Assembly: GCF_001039355.2 (NCBI RefSeq)
Contig: NW_019775725.1
Span: forward strand, 69,985-133,984
Reading direction: 5' to 3'
Length of the DNA stretch: 64,000 nt
Source: Lingula anatina
Lineage: Eukaryota; Brachiopoda; Lingulata; Lingulida; Lingulidae
In this document: piece after piece, positions 38,457-51,073 of the stretch
Position numbering within the stretch: the stretch's first letter is position 1
How the letters are laid out: the number at the start of each line of letters is the position of its first letter
The notes under the pieces: model-generated
The model's database searches: none
What the model was told of the DNA's origin: nothing
What the model saw: only the letters and a program-made list of their open reading frames with translations
Translations under genes and position numbers: made by a program

Positions 38457-39861
38457 GTGAGTATCTTCTTGTTTTGCTAGTTACTAAATAGATTTTAAGT
38501 GTCCATTAAAAAAAAAATTCTTTAAAAAATGAACCTGGTTACAGGGATTGTTTTTTCGTGTTTACGCTGAAAAAATTAACGCGCATTTATTCTTGCAAAT
38601 TTTCAATCCTGTACCTGACACGGGTAAAATAAAAAATAGAAAAAAGACGTTAGAAGGAAGACAAATACACCATTGAAGCTTTTTATTTAGTAGATCTGTT
38701 ACTATCTTCAAAATATTTACACTTGTAGTGCATCCACGGCTTCATTTCTGATTTCCAAAAATACACAAACATGTTTGCTAATTCTGAAGATGATTAGTGT
38801 CTCTTTTTTAGCTGTAAATATCGAGATAAATTCATATACCGATTAATACAATAACAACTTACCTTCTTATATTTTTGGCAATTGCAAATGTTAGCTGAAG
38901 GAAAGGTCTTTTTATGGGGGTATTTTTGACCCAATCTTTGTCTTATCTGTCAATGTTTAAAGAGAAACTTCTACACAGTCTTGGCAGTGTTGTTAATAAA
39001 AAAACTGTGTCAGACCTTTAAGCTGTTTACTTCTTCTAGTACTACCTTTAATTATACATTGTATGTGTGTGGGCACTATACCAAGAGGCATCATTCTGAT
39101 TAAAATATTCTTTCAAACCATAGCCACTTGATATGTAACACCTTGTTTCATGTACCTTCTCTCGCTTGGTAAGAAAAAATAAGGGCTAGGCCCGTACAGG
39201 AAACGCCATTCAGATTTAACAGATCAGTGACGGGAATTCGCCGTAATCGACCTTTCAATTTCACCGTTTGGCAATAAGGCGGTATTCCAGGACGCTCAGT
39301 TTCGGAGAAATCTATCATAAAGGAACTCCTTGTTTTGTTACAATTGTGTAGACACACTTTGTTTCTACCAAGGATTTGATTAAATTTCTTGTGATAGATT
39401 TGGTGTCATTGCATATAGATTAATGTTATGACGCACTTGACTTACTAGATAAGACCCCTCAAATCGTGATTTAAAGTACAAGATTGGGACGGGCTTGATT
39501 GCAGATGGATAACAATATTTTCGTGTCCAAAATTTCGTTCACAGTTTGCATTAATTTATATGCTCAAATTGCAAATGTTTGTAAACAATTGAATGTCACT
39601 TAGTTACAGCAATGAATATTACATGAGGGCGAATCAGAACCTTATATGCTTAATCTACATGACACATAAACCAATTGTATAAAACACCTTTTTACCTGGT
39701 TGTCATGATGCTTTTTAATTTTTTTTCATACTTTGACTTATTGTTTTCATTAATCTGTAGTTAATTTGGATTAATGTTTGATTCAGGTATAGAAATACAA
39801 AGAGGAGACACCCTGACAAGTGACACCCGGACAAGTGAAACCAAGGCAACCCAGCTTTACC

Positions 39862-42148
39862 ATGGCACAGCAATATTCCAACATATTATTTTGGATTTGT
39901 TTATGTATGTTCATGCCATCGTCTTATGATCTTGTTGCTTTAATAACATATATAAAATGTCTATCTTACATTGTAATTGCATAATTAAATATTTGAATAT
40001 TCAGCGGTTATGAAAAGGGATATTTTTATACAGTTGTACATGCGTATATTAAGAGAATATTTTGACATCCCTTAAAACTTGTGAAAATGATATTTTTGTT
40101 CAGCGTGTGTGTTGAAGGAATAATAAGACACCATTTAATTTTCCTATGATATGTTTGTCTTTCATATTTTCAGTTGTAGCCTGTTGCAGCGTGCTCGGAA
40201 ATAGTACTACAATAGACGCATCTGTAACGGCAGGTAGGATAAAAACGTAATAAACATAAACTTTTGAGTTGCAAAGGAGATGCGGTTCTTTCAAGCTTTG
40301 GCTTTTTATTTATTTATTTGTTTTTTGTTCATTAGAAATACAATGATTTTTTTCCCAACAAAGATTTTAATATCAAAAATCACTTTACCCAATGCTGGCC
40401 GTATTTTAAAATAGTCATTTAGTCCAAACCATCACGGTCTGAAAACGCACCATGTTGCCCTACACCTAAGAAAAATAATTGGTATAATTTATGTCAATTT
40501 TTACATCGTATATGTTGACTGTCCATATTTTACGCATGGGGAATTATTTTTCATAATAAGAATTGTCTTTATGTTGCAAGAAATATGGAGTACACAGCTT
40601 GGCTCCTGACACTCTGACTCTGCTATGCCTCACTATCCCGTGTTGTGATTTCTTACAGCATCGTCTGCACCATCAACTACTCCTCTTGCTCCTGTAACAC
40701 CGACCTCTGGCGGCGGCGGCGGCGGCGGCAGCGGCAGCGTTTCCTCTGGCGGAGTAACGTCTGCTGTACCAAACACTGCTACTGGTACAGGGACGGCGAG
40801 TTCTAGTGCTTCCAGTATCTCACCTGGCTCAGGTGCCACAACACCGGCTAGCCAGGTAAGCAGTCAATAATGTAAGGTCTGTGAACACCTGGAAGCGCGG
40901 GTGTTGGTGCCTTTTCGTCCATAACATGTTTCCCTCAGTAGATAAAAACGAAATTTTGGAATTAGGCGATTCACTCCTGTCCTTCTAGATAATATCAAAA
41001 TCAGTTTTCTACATATATCAATTATGTCGTGACATATTCCAGGAATATTTCTTCTTAGGCTTCCGAAATATAATTATTTTTTCTCTTCTGTTGGTGACCA
41101 ACATACGCTTCCTCGGCTAGATGGCCAACATTATGTTGATTAACTTATAAATTTTACCATTTTATTTATTTATTCATTTATTTATTGATTTATTTATTTA
41201 CTATCGGTGTGTATTGAAAGTTAGGTTTTCTCTATTGTTCTTTCTTAAAGGTCAATTGTTCAGAAGGAACAACAACAGGTTGGAGTGGGACAAAGAATAT
41301 CTCTGGCTCTTGTCAGTCCTCCACTTGTTGGGTGAGTATAAGTGAGCAGCACTATTTAGCATGGAAAATGTGCCAGTTGCTTTATGCATATTAATTTTAC
41401 TGACTGTGTCTTGTGAAGTCGAAAAATGGCAAGAGATGACCGACCAAAATTAAAAACATCTCATCAGTAAAGATACACTAAATTTTTAAGAAATGTAAAA
41501 AGATATGCCAAATGTGGCTAATTTAAGAAGTGAATTCTGTGAAAAGTATTTTACGGCTTAATGGCGCAATCTGTTTTGGCGCCATTCAATTTCTAAACTT
41601 AGGCTGCGTTCATATGAAAAATCTATTTTCTAAAAATCTATTTGCGGTATCTTGTGATCACGGTCTGTGCCCTGAATACCCCACGGTGTAATTACGGGCA
41701 GCGCGAGCCAGTTACTTCCAAAGCTGTAATTAATTCTCGGCGCTGCCAGTAATTACGCCGCGGGGTATTCAGGGCACAGACCGTGATCACAAGATACCGC
41801 AAATAGACTTTTAAATTTTTAGAAAATAGAATTTTCATGTGAACGGTCCCTTAAACTAGAAATGTAATGTCGCGTGTGTCCTTTTTATAGGTGTTGGCAA
41901 CCTATGCAGGCGACGAAGTCACCCAAATCAAGTTGAGTTGCGCCCCAAAAGAACAAAGCACGACATGTGTCAAGGATGAATGTAAATATGCAAGCGGTTC
42001 TTGTGAATGTTGTTGCACTGATAGCTGTAATTATGAAAACTTCGACGAGAAGTGCGAGGGAGCTCGTGCCAGCAGTAAAGGGGTGCGCCTGTCACCACCT
42101 TGGCTGGGCTTAGTGGCACTTGTACTCGTGATGATGAAGACGATGTAG
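39862..42148 (+). CDS. Gene A: GPI-type surface mucin with Ly6/uPAR-like cysteine domain
   Basis: Exons 39862-39904, 40174-40233, 40659-40855, 41251-41331 and 41891-42148 join in frame (phases 1, 1, 0, 0) to 212 residues. The first two give a signal peptide (MAQQYSNILFWICLFVACCS). The third is a Thr/Ser/Gly/Pro stalk with a (Gly)7 run from a GGC repeat, a likely O-glycosylation region. The fourth is a 27-residue exon, VNCSEGTTTGW...CQSSTCW, with sequon NIS. The fifth carries LSC, TTC, DEC and CECCCTDSCN, then KC and a C-terminal hydrophobic tail (PPWLGLVALVLVMMKTM) after small residues ARASS, as for a GPI anchor. The CC..D.CN ending is the Ly6/uPAR signature, but the first cysteine pair is atypical, so the domain call is an inference. 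Function unknown; extracellular, membrane-tethered. Confidence 0.78.
41603..41850. mobile_element. Large fold-back element in gene A intron
   Basis: Arms of about 85 bases: GCGGTATCTTGTGATCACGG TCTGTGCCCTGAATACCCC pairs with GGGGTATTCAGGGCACAGAC and its continuation. The loop includes TAATTACGGGCAGCGCGAGC. Only 40 bases separate it from the last exon of gene A. Confidence 0.75.
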
Positions 42149-43530
42149 GCTTGCTCTGACAAGAATTTAGAACTATACAAATGACAATTGTAAAATGAAA
42201 CTCAGAAACTGCATTTTTATCGTCTTGTTTATCAACAAACACTGTGATTATGGGTTTTACGCAAAAAGAGGAAGCGGGGTGACTACAACTGATTATTTTC
42301 ATCGAAGTTTTTTCAAAGTGTTGCATTCGGATTGAATGAACTTGAGCTGTCAACACGAGTAGGTGTATTTTTGCGTGTGAATCTTTCAAATATGGACGTC
42401 ACTGTGCCTGATGTGCCTAAATGAAAGTGACTCGTTCAGGAAGAAAACGTTTTGATAAATATGCCTTAAAATTTCAATCATTTCGTTTTTCTGACCAAAC
42501 TTTAAAGTGCAGAAATTTGAAATCGTGTTAAGGACGCCTTGTTTCAGTGCATTTTCTTTGGTGATTGTTTAAAGATATTTAGTCATGTTTTCTATGATTG
42601 AACTAGGTCACTGGATCAAGGTCACGAATGAAGGTCACAGCATTTACGTTCATTATTGTTGTAAATATGGTTATTGTAAAGATTTTTGACGATCTGTTGG
42701 ACAGAAAAATATACTTTTGATACTTTAGCTATTTAGATATTTATGATGTTTTTGTATATCATATATAAATATATGTCATTTTTATTAGATGTAATATTTT
42801 GCTGCTACATTGTAAGGAGCATTGAGACCATATAAAAGTAAATCATTATTATTATTATGATTATTGAAAATGAATAAATCAGTAGAATGAAATATCTTCT
42901 TAAATTCAGTTTCTGTTTTCACAAATGCGAGAATGAAATGCGAAGAATGAAACAACTTAAAAATAGTTTGACGAGAGAATGTAAATGTTAAGACCCATGT
43001 GTATTGATAAACTATTAGCAACACCCACTAGAAGAAGATGTGTCCAAGTGCCGAGTACATGTCCAAGAGAAAGAAACAGGTGGAAAGTGGAAAGCTAAAT
43101 AAAAAAGTCATTTTAGATGTCATTTAAATACGGAGTTTTATGTGAAACATTAAAAAATATATCATCAATAACCCTACAAAAAAAGAAAAAACATTCGAAC
43201 ATTGAACCTGTGGCTTTTGCAAAACTAGATATCTCTTCATGGTCCAAAACAAAGCAGAGATAAATCACAAAGCAACCGCGGCCATATCAGTCGCAGCGGC
43301 GGCGGTAGCGAAAGTGTTTCCGATACACATTTCTTTGTTCCTTGGTAAACAATTTCAGCTGTTCCCGTAGTCTGTACGTGATTGATTCACACAGCTAATA
43401 ACCTAGTTTTATCAGGAAGTTTGTTTGTTGCCTCTAAACGAACGATTACTAAATGTATTTTTGTCACATAAATTTAGAAACTTTATATACCAAGCTATTT
43501 GGTGATCAAAACCGAAATCTTAGGCATCAG
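42149..43530 (+). repeat. Tandem-duplicated flank 1: 3' flank of A plus leader exon of B
   Basis: Matches 49823-51073 for most of its length (examples: TGCCTGATGTGCCTAAATGA, GTTAAGACCCATGTGTATTG, CCGCGGCCATATCAGTCGCA). It therefore contains the 3' end of gene A and the promoter and leader exon of gene B. The leader ends CTTAGGCATCAG|GTGAGC at 43530. A cluster of three AGGTCA half-sites lies at about 42605-42638, and a possible AATAAA at 42873-42878. Confidence 0.8.
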
Positions 43531-44254
43531 GTGAGCGCGATTCTTTCTTTTTCTTTTTGAGTTAACTTTCTACGTGTATCAACCAATTAAACTGATGGCA
43601 TTTTGTCTCATTGCCCATGAAAGGTGCAGTTATTTTGACATATTTTGATGAAAAAATTTTGTGATACCGCTTAAATGTGGAAAAAAAAATTAGAAAAAGT
43701 GCTTGTGGATCCAAAAATTATAACGCCAAGTAACAATGCTCTAATGAGCACAAATCTGTATGCACTGTAAGTTGTCATAAAATATTTCTTTACTATGTAT
43801 CTAGATTTGATGTATGTCTTGTAGACATTGGTTTAGATTTCTATTCTCAAAGATGATAAAACATTTACTCCAAGTTTCCTTATTGGTTCAAAACCATTAA
43901 TATGAAAATGATAGTTTTGCATATTAAAACTTATATATGGTACAAGTACAGACTTGACATTTAATATGGAATATTTTTTTCCAAATCATTTTTCATCAGT
44001 TTTTTCCTATTTTGCAGACTGATAAATGAAAATAGGGATTAAAATCGTGTGTTAATAACTTTTAATCATCTCTTTGATGATATTGTGATAAAAGTTCATT
44101 AATGGAATTCGCCAGAGAAGCAAACAAAAACACATTGCCTATTGTATGTCATTCGACAACCATTAAAAGGGATATTTTGGACCTCCATATCTTCCAAATT
44201 ATTGTCTGTAAAAGAGTTAAACGCTCCACAAAGGACCCTCATGTCAGTGTCTAG

Positions 44255-45330
44255 TCACAGTAACGGTCGCTGTTACGCCTGACTTCTTCTGGCTGCTACC
44301 AGCGCTCTCAAGTGGCAAGGCATTCCTTGGGATAGGTTTTTAAAGTTCAATCGGAAATAACATTCCAGGCATTGGCCAAAATCTGCCCAATTTGGTCCAG
44401 TTTTGTTGTAGGACATGTAGGCCATTGATTCGGAGAGTAATGGCCTACCCACATATTGTCTATGTGGTTCAAATATGGCGATTTTGATGGCCAAGGTGGC
44501 TGCTCATTCCCTTGGTTCTGTAAGTAAACTGCTTTTTAAAGTGCTCTGTGTGAACCGGCAATTTCACCGTGCAACCTAAAATTGTTCCTAAGTTGTCCCC
44601 TATCAAACGATAGCCAAGTGGTTCCCAGATTATTTCTTTATTTGATCTGGTTCAGATTTTCGTCGATGACTACCATTGATGTTTTGGCACCAATGTGGAA
44701 TCCGCTCCAAATACTGACGCTGTTAATGACCTTAGTCACTTTAGACGCGGCACACGCTTCGTCTTTGGCCTCTTCTGGATGTCTGTAAACTCTGTTTTGA
44801 CTGTTGAGCGGTACAGGTGAAATCTGACCTTAATAAAGAAAGCCACGAGATTTCAGTGTTCAACCCAGAAACAGTCAAGGTCCCCAATTCGATTGAGAAA
44901 CATACAACGGTGTTTTGCTGTTTACAGTGGGTTCCTCGGAGGTCGTCTGGTATTCTTACCTGCTAAAACCAGTTTGGTGTTCGCTAAGGGCCTTGAAAAT
45001 GCGTTTTGGTGGTAATTTAACCCTCATTCTTAACGAACTTGGTGGTTTCTGTTTAGTTGCAACAGCATATCCCGAAAGAAAGTGGGTCCTGTACCCTAGT
45101 GGTAAGATTTCAATACATTGGGAGTGACCATTGTGTAGGTACATCACTCTGGGCATTACTCTGTAAAACTGTGCGGACCGTTTCGTTTGGCGCAATTACC
45201 TGTCTGGCAATGCCTGTCTTTTTCGCGCCATTCTGCCACAGATTAACACATTTGTAAAGCACTGCATAGCTCATTTTACACACTGCAAACCCGACCACTT
45301 GCATGCAAAATTTCAAATTCTTCTATGCAG
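44255..45330 (-). mobile_element. Decayed Tc1/mariner-type transposon
   Basis: On the minus strand broken reading frames resemble a Tc1-like transposase in the right order: an N-terminal helix-turn-helix-like piece near 45310-45110, GAKTSMVVIDENLN near 44690, PWPSKSPYLNHIDNMW near 44490-44450 (the motif around the last catalytic acidic residue) and a C-terminal HLRALVAARR near 44300. Many stops and frameshifts show it is dead. It lies in intron 1 of gene B. Confidence 0.7.
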
Positions 45331-45648
45331 TAGTTGCCGACACATGGATACTTTTTTGACAGAACCATGCTTTGCCAAAGCCAAGCTTTGACCTGCCCAA
45401 AGGAGCACTACCCAATTAAATCACTGCATATGACATAATGCAGCAGCGCAACAAACCTGGTAATCAGTTAATTGGTAGCGACACACCTGACTACACACTT
45501 CTCCATTCACATATCTTATATGAGATCGGAGTTTGTGAAAAAAAAACGCATTTTCACCTAGGCATACATTCGAAACTGAAATATTCCATATTAAATGTCA
45601 AGTCTGTATATGATAATAAACAACAGTGCAATTTGATCTGACCTTAGA

Positions 45649-45814
45649 CAGGCCCGTAGCCAGGGGGTTCGGGGGATTCGAAGGAACCGCCCCTTTTGTT
45701 GGGAAAAGGTTCACTCTGGGTAAAATTTGATCTTGGTACGCGAGGTTTTTATGGGAAAAGGTCCACTTTTTCAGAAAAAGAATCCCCCTTTTGAAATCGC
45801 TGGCTACGGGCCTG
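45649..45814. mobile_element. MITE-like element CAGGCCCGTAGCC, copy 1
   Basis: Ends CAGGCCCGTAGCCAGGGGG and CTGGCTACGGGCCTG are exact inverted repeats over the outer bases; the core contains CCGCCCCTTTTG and GGTCCACTTTTTCAGAAAAA. A second copy is at 63383-63551. Confidence 0.75.
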
Positions 45815-46336
45815 CTATATCTCCTAAATCTATGTGATAAATATCATAGTCTATATGCTATATCACTTTTTTGGTGCCTTTGTTGCGAAGCAAGATGCCA
45901 TTAATTGTTTGGATAACTGGTTCTAGATTGACTAGAGATTACGGTGTCTGGAGCAAATTTATTTTTTATTCCTTTATTTTACATTAGCATATACTATGCT
46001 GTGTACAGCTTGCATGGGAAAAGATACTCGTTCTTTCAAATCCTGTATTAGATTTTTTATACATGGAGACATTATTGACATGGATTTAAATGAAGGACCT
46101 GATTTTTGACACTGTGACCTTTTAATGCTTACTTTTTCGCGTTGTGACATGCAGTAGGCAAACCGCCTTCGCCATTAGTTAGTTATCCCGCTATCTCAAC
46201 ATGATATTCAAAGACCTAATGTTGGGATTGGGCTACTTGCTTGTGACATTTTAGAAAAAATAACTACTCTATTTACTACTCTAATCTATTTTAGGTATTT
46301 AGATGGAACATGCTGTAACTTATATGTATACTTAGA

Positions 46337-46533
46337 CCCCATTCCCATAGATTTTAGATCGATCTATCCCTGTGGGGAGTCTAACTAGATTACTGTCCCG
46401 CCTACTAAAAGCTGTAAGGGGGTAATGAACTATGATGCGCGCACGGCTGACTGCAATTTAGCGTGAACCCCCAGGGAGTTAGGTCGATCTAAATCTTAAT
46501 CTCTGGATCGATCTAAATCTCTGGGAATGCACC
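46337..46533. mobile_element. MITE-like 'GATCGATC' family, copy in gene B intron 1
   Basis: Very close to the copy at 2536-2741, with a short internal deletion and a duplicated GATCGATCTAAATCT near its right end. Confidence 0.7.
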
Positions 46534-46656
46534 TTCGCCTTTAGTGGCACTCTGACCATTTTACCGTTTTTCTTGACTATTGTAATTAATGTATTTTCTT
46601 TTACTTCATTATTTATTTTTTGTGGAAATAAGTTTTTTATATTGTCATTTTCACAG

Positions 46657-46743
46657 GTCAGTTGTTCAGCAGGAACAAAACAGGTGGCTGGAGAGGAACA
46701 CAGAATGTCTCTGGCTCTTGTCATTACTCCACTTTCTGAGTCA
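46657..46743 (+). pseudogene. Relic of the 27-residue cysteine exon of the mucin family
   Basis: After an acceptor TTTTCACAG the sequence GTCAGTTGTTCAGCAGGAAC matches the exons at 41251 and 49131. Small indels break the frame in the GTTTGW region, and the TGTTGG end with its donor has become TTTCTGAGTC. It lies between genes A and B, just upstream of sequence matching intron 1 of gene A (46850-47180 against 39355-39790), so it marks a lost family member or a misplaced copy. Confidence 0.75.
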
Positions 46744-47232
46744 ATATTTTTTGTGCCAGCCACTTGACTCTCACATATGCAACATATGCAATATAGTATT
46801 CTTATAAGAATGCCTTGTCAATTTTTTGTTACAAATGTGTATTTGCACTTTGTTTCTACAACGGATTCGATTTAAAATTAAAAAATTCTCTTGATTGATT
46901 GATTTGGTGTCATTGCTTATAGATTAATGCAATGACACAATAGTGATTTTGAGTATACTATAAGGCTTGGAGGGATTTGATAACAGATGGATAACATTTT
47001 CTTATCCAAAATTCCGTTCACAGTTGGCATTGTTTTTCTTTATCTCTTAAAATTAAAAAAGTTGGTAATCAATTGGATGTTACTTAGTTACCTCAATGTG
47101 AGGGCGAATAAGAATCCGAGATGTTAAATGCACATGACACATGCCTGTTATTAATTTTTAGTTTATTTAGTCGTGATACAGGTGGAGAAATACAAGGCGG
47201 CGGTACCGACACAAAGGCAACACAGCTTTATC

Positions 47233-49822
47233 ATGGCACAGCAAATTTCCAGCATATTTTGTTGTTATTTAGGTACGTATATACTGTATTATTAGCTCAT
47301 GATAATGTTAATCTCATTACATGTTGAAATGTTTTCGTATGTTTTAAATTGAGAGTTAAAATATTCGAGTAATCAGCACTTGTAAACACATTATCTTCTG
47401 TTGTTTTAAGCTTTTTAGACACCATTGGAAACTTGCTATTTTAAGTTTGTTTTTTTCACATTTTCAGTTTTAACCTGTTATAACGTGCTTGGTAGTCCTA
47501 CATCGAGCAGCTTTCAATATAGATCCAGAACAAAAATAGGTAGGATAAAAATGTAGTGAACATCAACGTTAAACGACTAAAAAAGGAAGATAAATACTAG
47601 AAACTATTTTAATTGCATGAAGAAAATCTAGGTCATGACATTTTTCAACTTAAAAACTTTCACCTACAGGATAATGTTTTTCCTTTCTCAATAAAGAAAT
47701 CAAAGTTTTGAAATTTACATTGAAAACCCCATTGACAATTATTAAAAAATTATCTGTTTTTTACTTTATGGACATGAAGTGATACTGGATCGTGACTCCT
47801 CCCAACTAACTTGCAAGATTCATCTGGAGAAGCACGTCTAACCACTTACAAAGTTACATCCTGATCCGATCTGTATAAGCACCATTGTTGGGATTTAAGG
47901 TGTTCTAGATATTGTGTATTAGGTCATAGATCTCACATGTTATAACACAGAAGACAAATTCACCATGCCCCAACTTATATCACGGGGGTATCTAGTAGGA
48001 GGCCTATAGCCTGTACAAAGAGATTTTACAGCAATTTTGACACACAGTAGCGATCCTGTGGATAGAAAAGAGCCCATAGGTGCCTGTGTGTGTGCGTAAG
48101 TGAGTCGGACACAAACACGTGATAACAGCAGGCACCACGTCAATTTTGCATGTAATGGTCCACATACACGCTAGATTGTTTGAATTACCGCAAGTCCTTG
48201 TTTTATGAGCAATTTTGATTCACTTCTAGCGCTAAACATTTAGAAAAAGACTTATCCCCTTGCTAGGCGTATTATGAATAGTGCCCTAGCCCTATTGAAA
48301 ATACTCAGTATAGTCCAAGTTAAAACTTTTCTCCACTGACATAACTATTGACTGCCTGTTCTTTATGCACACTTTGTTTGTTTAAGATACTTTATGCATG
48401 GCTTAAAACGTTCATTTTATAAAAAGGAACGTTTTTAATATTTCAAGAAATTATGGATATGGACTTAGATACAGAACTTGTTCTTTGACAATGTGACCCT
48501 TTAACGCTTCCCTATCTCTTGTTGTGGTTTCTTGCAGCACGGACGACTACACCAACAGTAACTAATCCTGTTATTACTCCATTGTCCTCTGTCACTGTTT
48601 CTACTAGTACAGCACCCCCTATCAAAGGCACTGTTAATTCCACTGCTGGGGGTGATGGATCACAGACCTTTGTCACAACCACTGCAACCGGTACTGCCGC
48701 TTCCGTTATCACTTCAGGCACTTCATTCACACCGGCTGCCAAGGTAAGTCGTTAAGAGTCGTGAACATCTGGACGCCAGATATATTTGCATCTAATAACC
48801 TGAAGATTTTGGTTTAATTATTTTCGTAACATTTATTGCCTTTAGTAATCAAAAGAAAAGGTCGAAATTTTGATCCATTTTAACTCATGATCTCTTGAAA
48901 AATAGCATACTATTTTTTTTCTTTGCGGGGGATATTTATTCCCAGACTACCGATACACGGTTATTTTCTCTTTTCCAGTTCCGCTTTGACCGATATATAT
49001 ATGCTAGACAGGCCACAATGTGTATTTAAAACCTAACCATTTTCATCAATTTATTTATCAATTTATTCATCATTATGATTTTCATCAGTTATTTGTCAAA
49101 TTGTTAATTCCATAATGTTCCTTCTTACAGGTCACTTGTATAAACGGAACAACAACTGATTGGAGTGGGACACAGAATGTCTCTGGCTCTTGTCAGTCCT
49201 CCACTTGTTGGGTGAGTATAAGTGATCAGCACTGTAGCCTACGGCAAGAAAAAATCAGTCGACAGTACGCGTCATTGACTCATTTACCTTATATACAAGT
49301 ACTGTAAGTAAATATAACGTGCACTGACTAGAGCTTGTAAAATCAAGACATGCGGAGAAAGAACAGACCAAATTTCAAAACAATTATAGGCCCTATCACA
49401 GAAGATATGTTGAATATCGGACTGTCGGTTCCATTTCAAGGGCCACTGAAAACAGTGAATATTCGAGGAAGTGTTTCACGGCTGAATGATGCATTCTGTT
49501 TTGGAGTCATTCAGTTTTTCAGACTAAAATACCGTAATACCCCACGCATCCCTTTTTATAGGTGTTGGCAACCTACGTAGATGGCGATGTGACCGAAATC
49601 AAGTTGAGTTGCGCCTCGAAAGTGGAAACCTCGACGTGTAACAAGGGTGAATGTAAATATGCAAGCGGTTCCTGTGAATGTTGCTGCAGCACTGACAGAT
49701 GTAATAACGACAACTTCGAAGATAAGTGTGCTGGAGCTCGTGCCAGCAGTAGAGGGGTGCGCCTGTCACCACCATGGCTGGGCTTGGTGATACTTGTACT
49801 CATGATGATGAAGACATTGTAG
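47233..49822 (+). CDS. Gene B: GPI-type surface mucin with Ly6/uPAR-like domain, paralogue of A
   Basis: Exons 47233-47272, 47468-47539, 48538-48743, 49131-49211 and 49562-49822 join in the same phases as gene A to 219 residues. Signal peptide MAQQISSIFCCYLVLTCYNV, then a Thr/Ser/Pro-rich stalk without the glycine run, the 27-residue exon VTC...NVSGSCQSSTCW, and the last exon with LSC, STC, GEC, CECCCSTDRCN, KC and tail PPWLGLVILVLMMMKTL. Twelve cysteines as in A, with one more residue between CCC and CN. The last two exons are much closer to A than the stalk is, and the stalk differs freely. A leader exon ending at 43530 would splice to 47182. Confidence 0.78.
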
Positions 49823-50427
49823 GAATGCTCTGACTAGTAGATATTTACAATTTGCAAGAACTAAACAAGTAATAATTGTAAAATGGAACTTAAAAACTGT
49901 TTTTATCGTCTTCTTTATCAACAAACGCTGTGATTATGGATTTTACTGAAAAATTATTTTTTACATATCAGCGTAATACTAAAAAGTACATAATCGAAGT
50001 TTTCTAAAAGCGTTGCATGCGGATTCAGTGAACTTGAGCTGTTAGTACGAGTGTATTTTTGCGTGTGAATCTTTCCAACATGGACGTCACTGTGCCTGAT
50101 GTGCCTAAATGAAAGTCACCTGTTCAAGAGGAAAACGTTTTGATGGATATTCCATAAATACTTCACCGAAAGCATTTCGTTTTTCTGAACAAAGTTTACA
50201 TTGCAAAAATTTGAAATCGTGTAAGTGGGGTGTTGTGTCACTGTATTTTCTCTTGTGATTGTTTAAAGATGTTTTAGTCATGTTTTCTATGATTGAACTA
50301 GGTCACTGGATCAAGGTCACGAATGAAGGTCACAATAATAATAATTATTAATATTGAAAATGAATATATCTTCATAAAGTCAGTTTCAGTTTTTGCGAAT
50401 GCAAGTTTATTAAAAAATATTACAACT

Positions 50428-50462
<35 letters not shown>

Positions 50463-51073
50463 TTTTGTTTTTTTGGCGTTAAGCAAAAGAGTGAAACAAC
50501 TTAAAAATAGTTTGCCGAGAGACTGTAAATGTTAAGACCCATGTGTATTGATAAACTATTAGCAACACCCACTAGAAGAAGACGTGTCCAAGTGCCGAGT
50601 ACATGTCCAAGAGAAAGGAACAAATGAAAAGCTAAATTAAATACTCATTTAAGATGCATGAACGCGTTTTAAGTACGAAGTTTTATGTGGAACATTTAAA
50701 AATCTATCATCAATAACCCTACTTCAAAAATTGAACTTGTGGCTTTTGCAAAACTAGATATCTCTTTATGGTCCAAAACAAAGCAGAGAAGAATCACGCA
50801 GCACCCGCGGCCATATCAGTCGCAGCGGCGGCGGCAGCGAAAGTGTTTTCCATACACATTTCTTTGTTTCTTGGTAAACAATTTCAGCTGTTCCCGTAGT
50901 CTGTACGTGATTGGTTCACACCGCGTTCGTCTCCACGCTGATAAGCTTGTTTTATCAGGATGTTTTGGTGTTGCCTATAAACAAATGATGACTAAATGCA
51001 TTTTTGTCACAAGAATTTAGAAACTTTACTTTCCACGCCACTTGGTGATCAAAACCGAAATCTTAGGCATCAG
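49823..51073 (+). repeat. Tandem-duplicated flank 2: 3' flank of B plus leader exon of C
   Basis: Second copy of 42149-43530, ending in the leader exon CTTAGGCATCAG|GTGAGT at 51073. It contains the AGGTCA cluster at about 50300-50336, a (TA)n tract at 50435-50458 and the leader block GCTGATAAGCTTGTTTTATC at 50939-50958. Confidence 0.8.

Noticed and set aside
40633-40839. Minus-strand proline-rich ORF
   Set aside because: Antisense of the gene A stalk exon and its GGC repeat.
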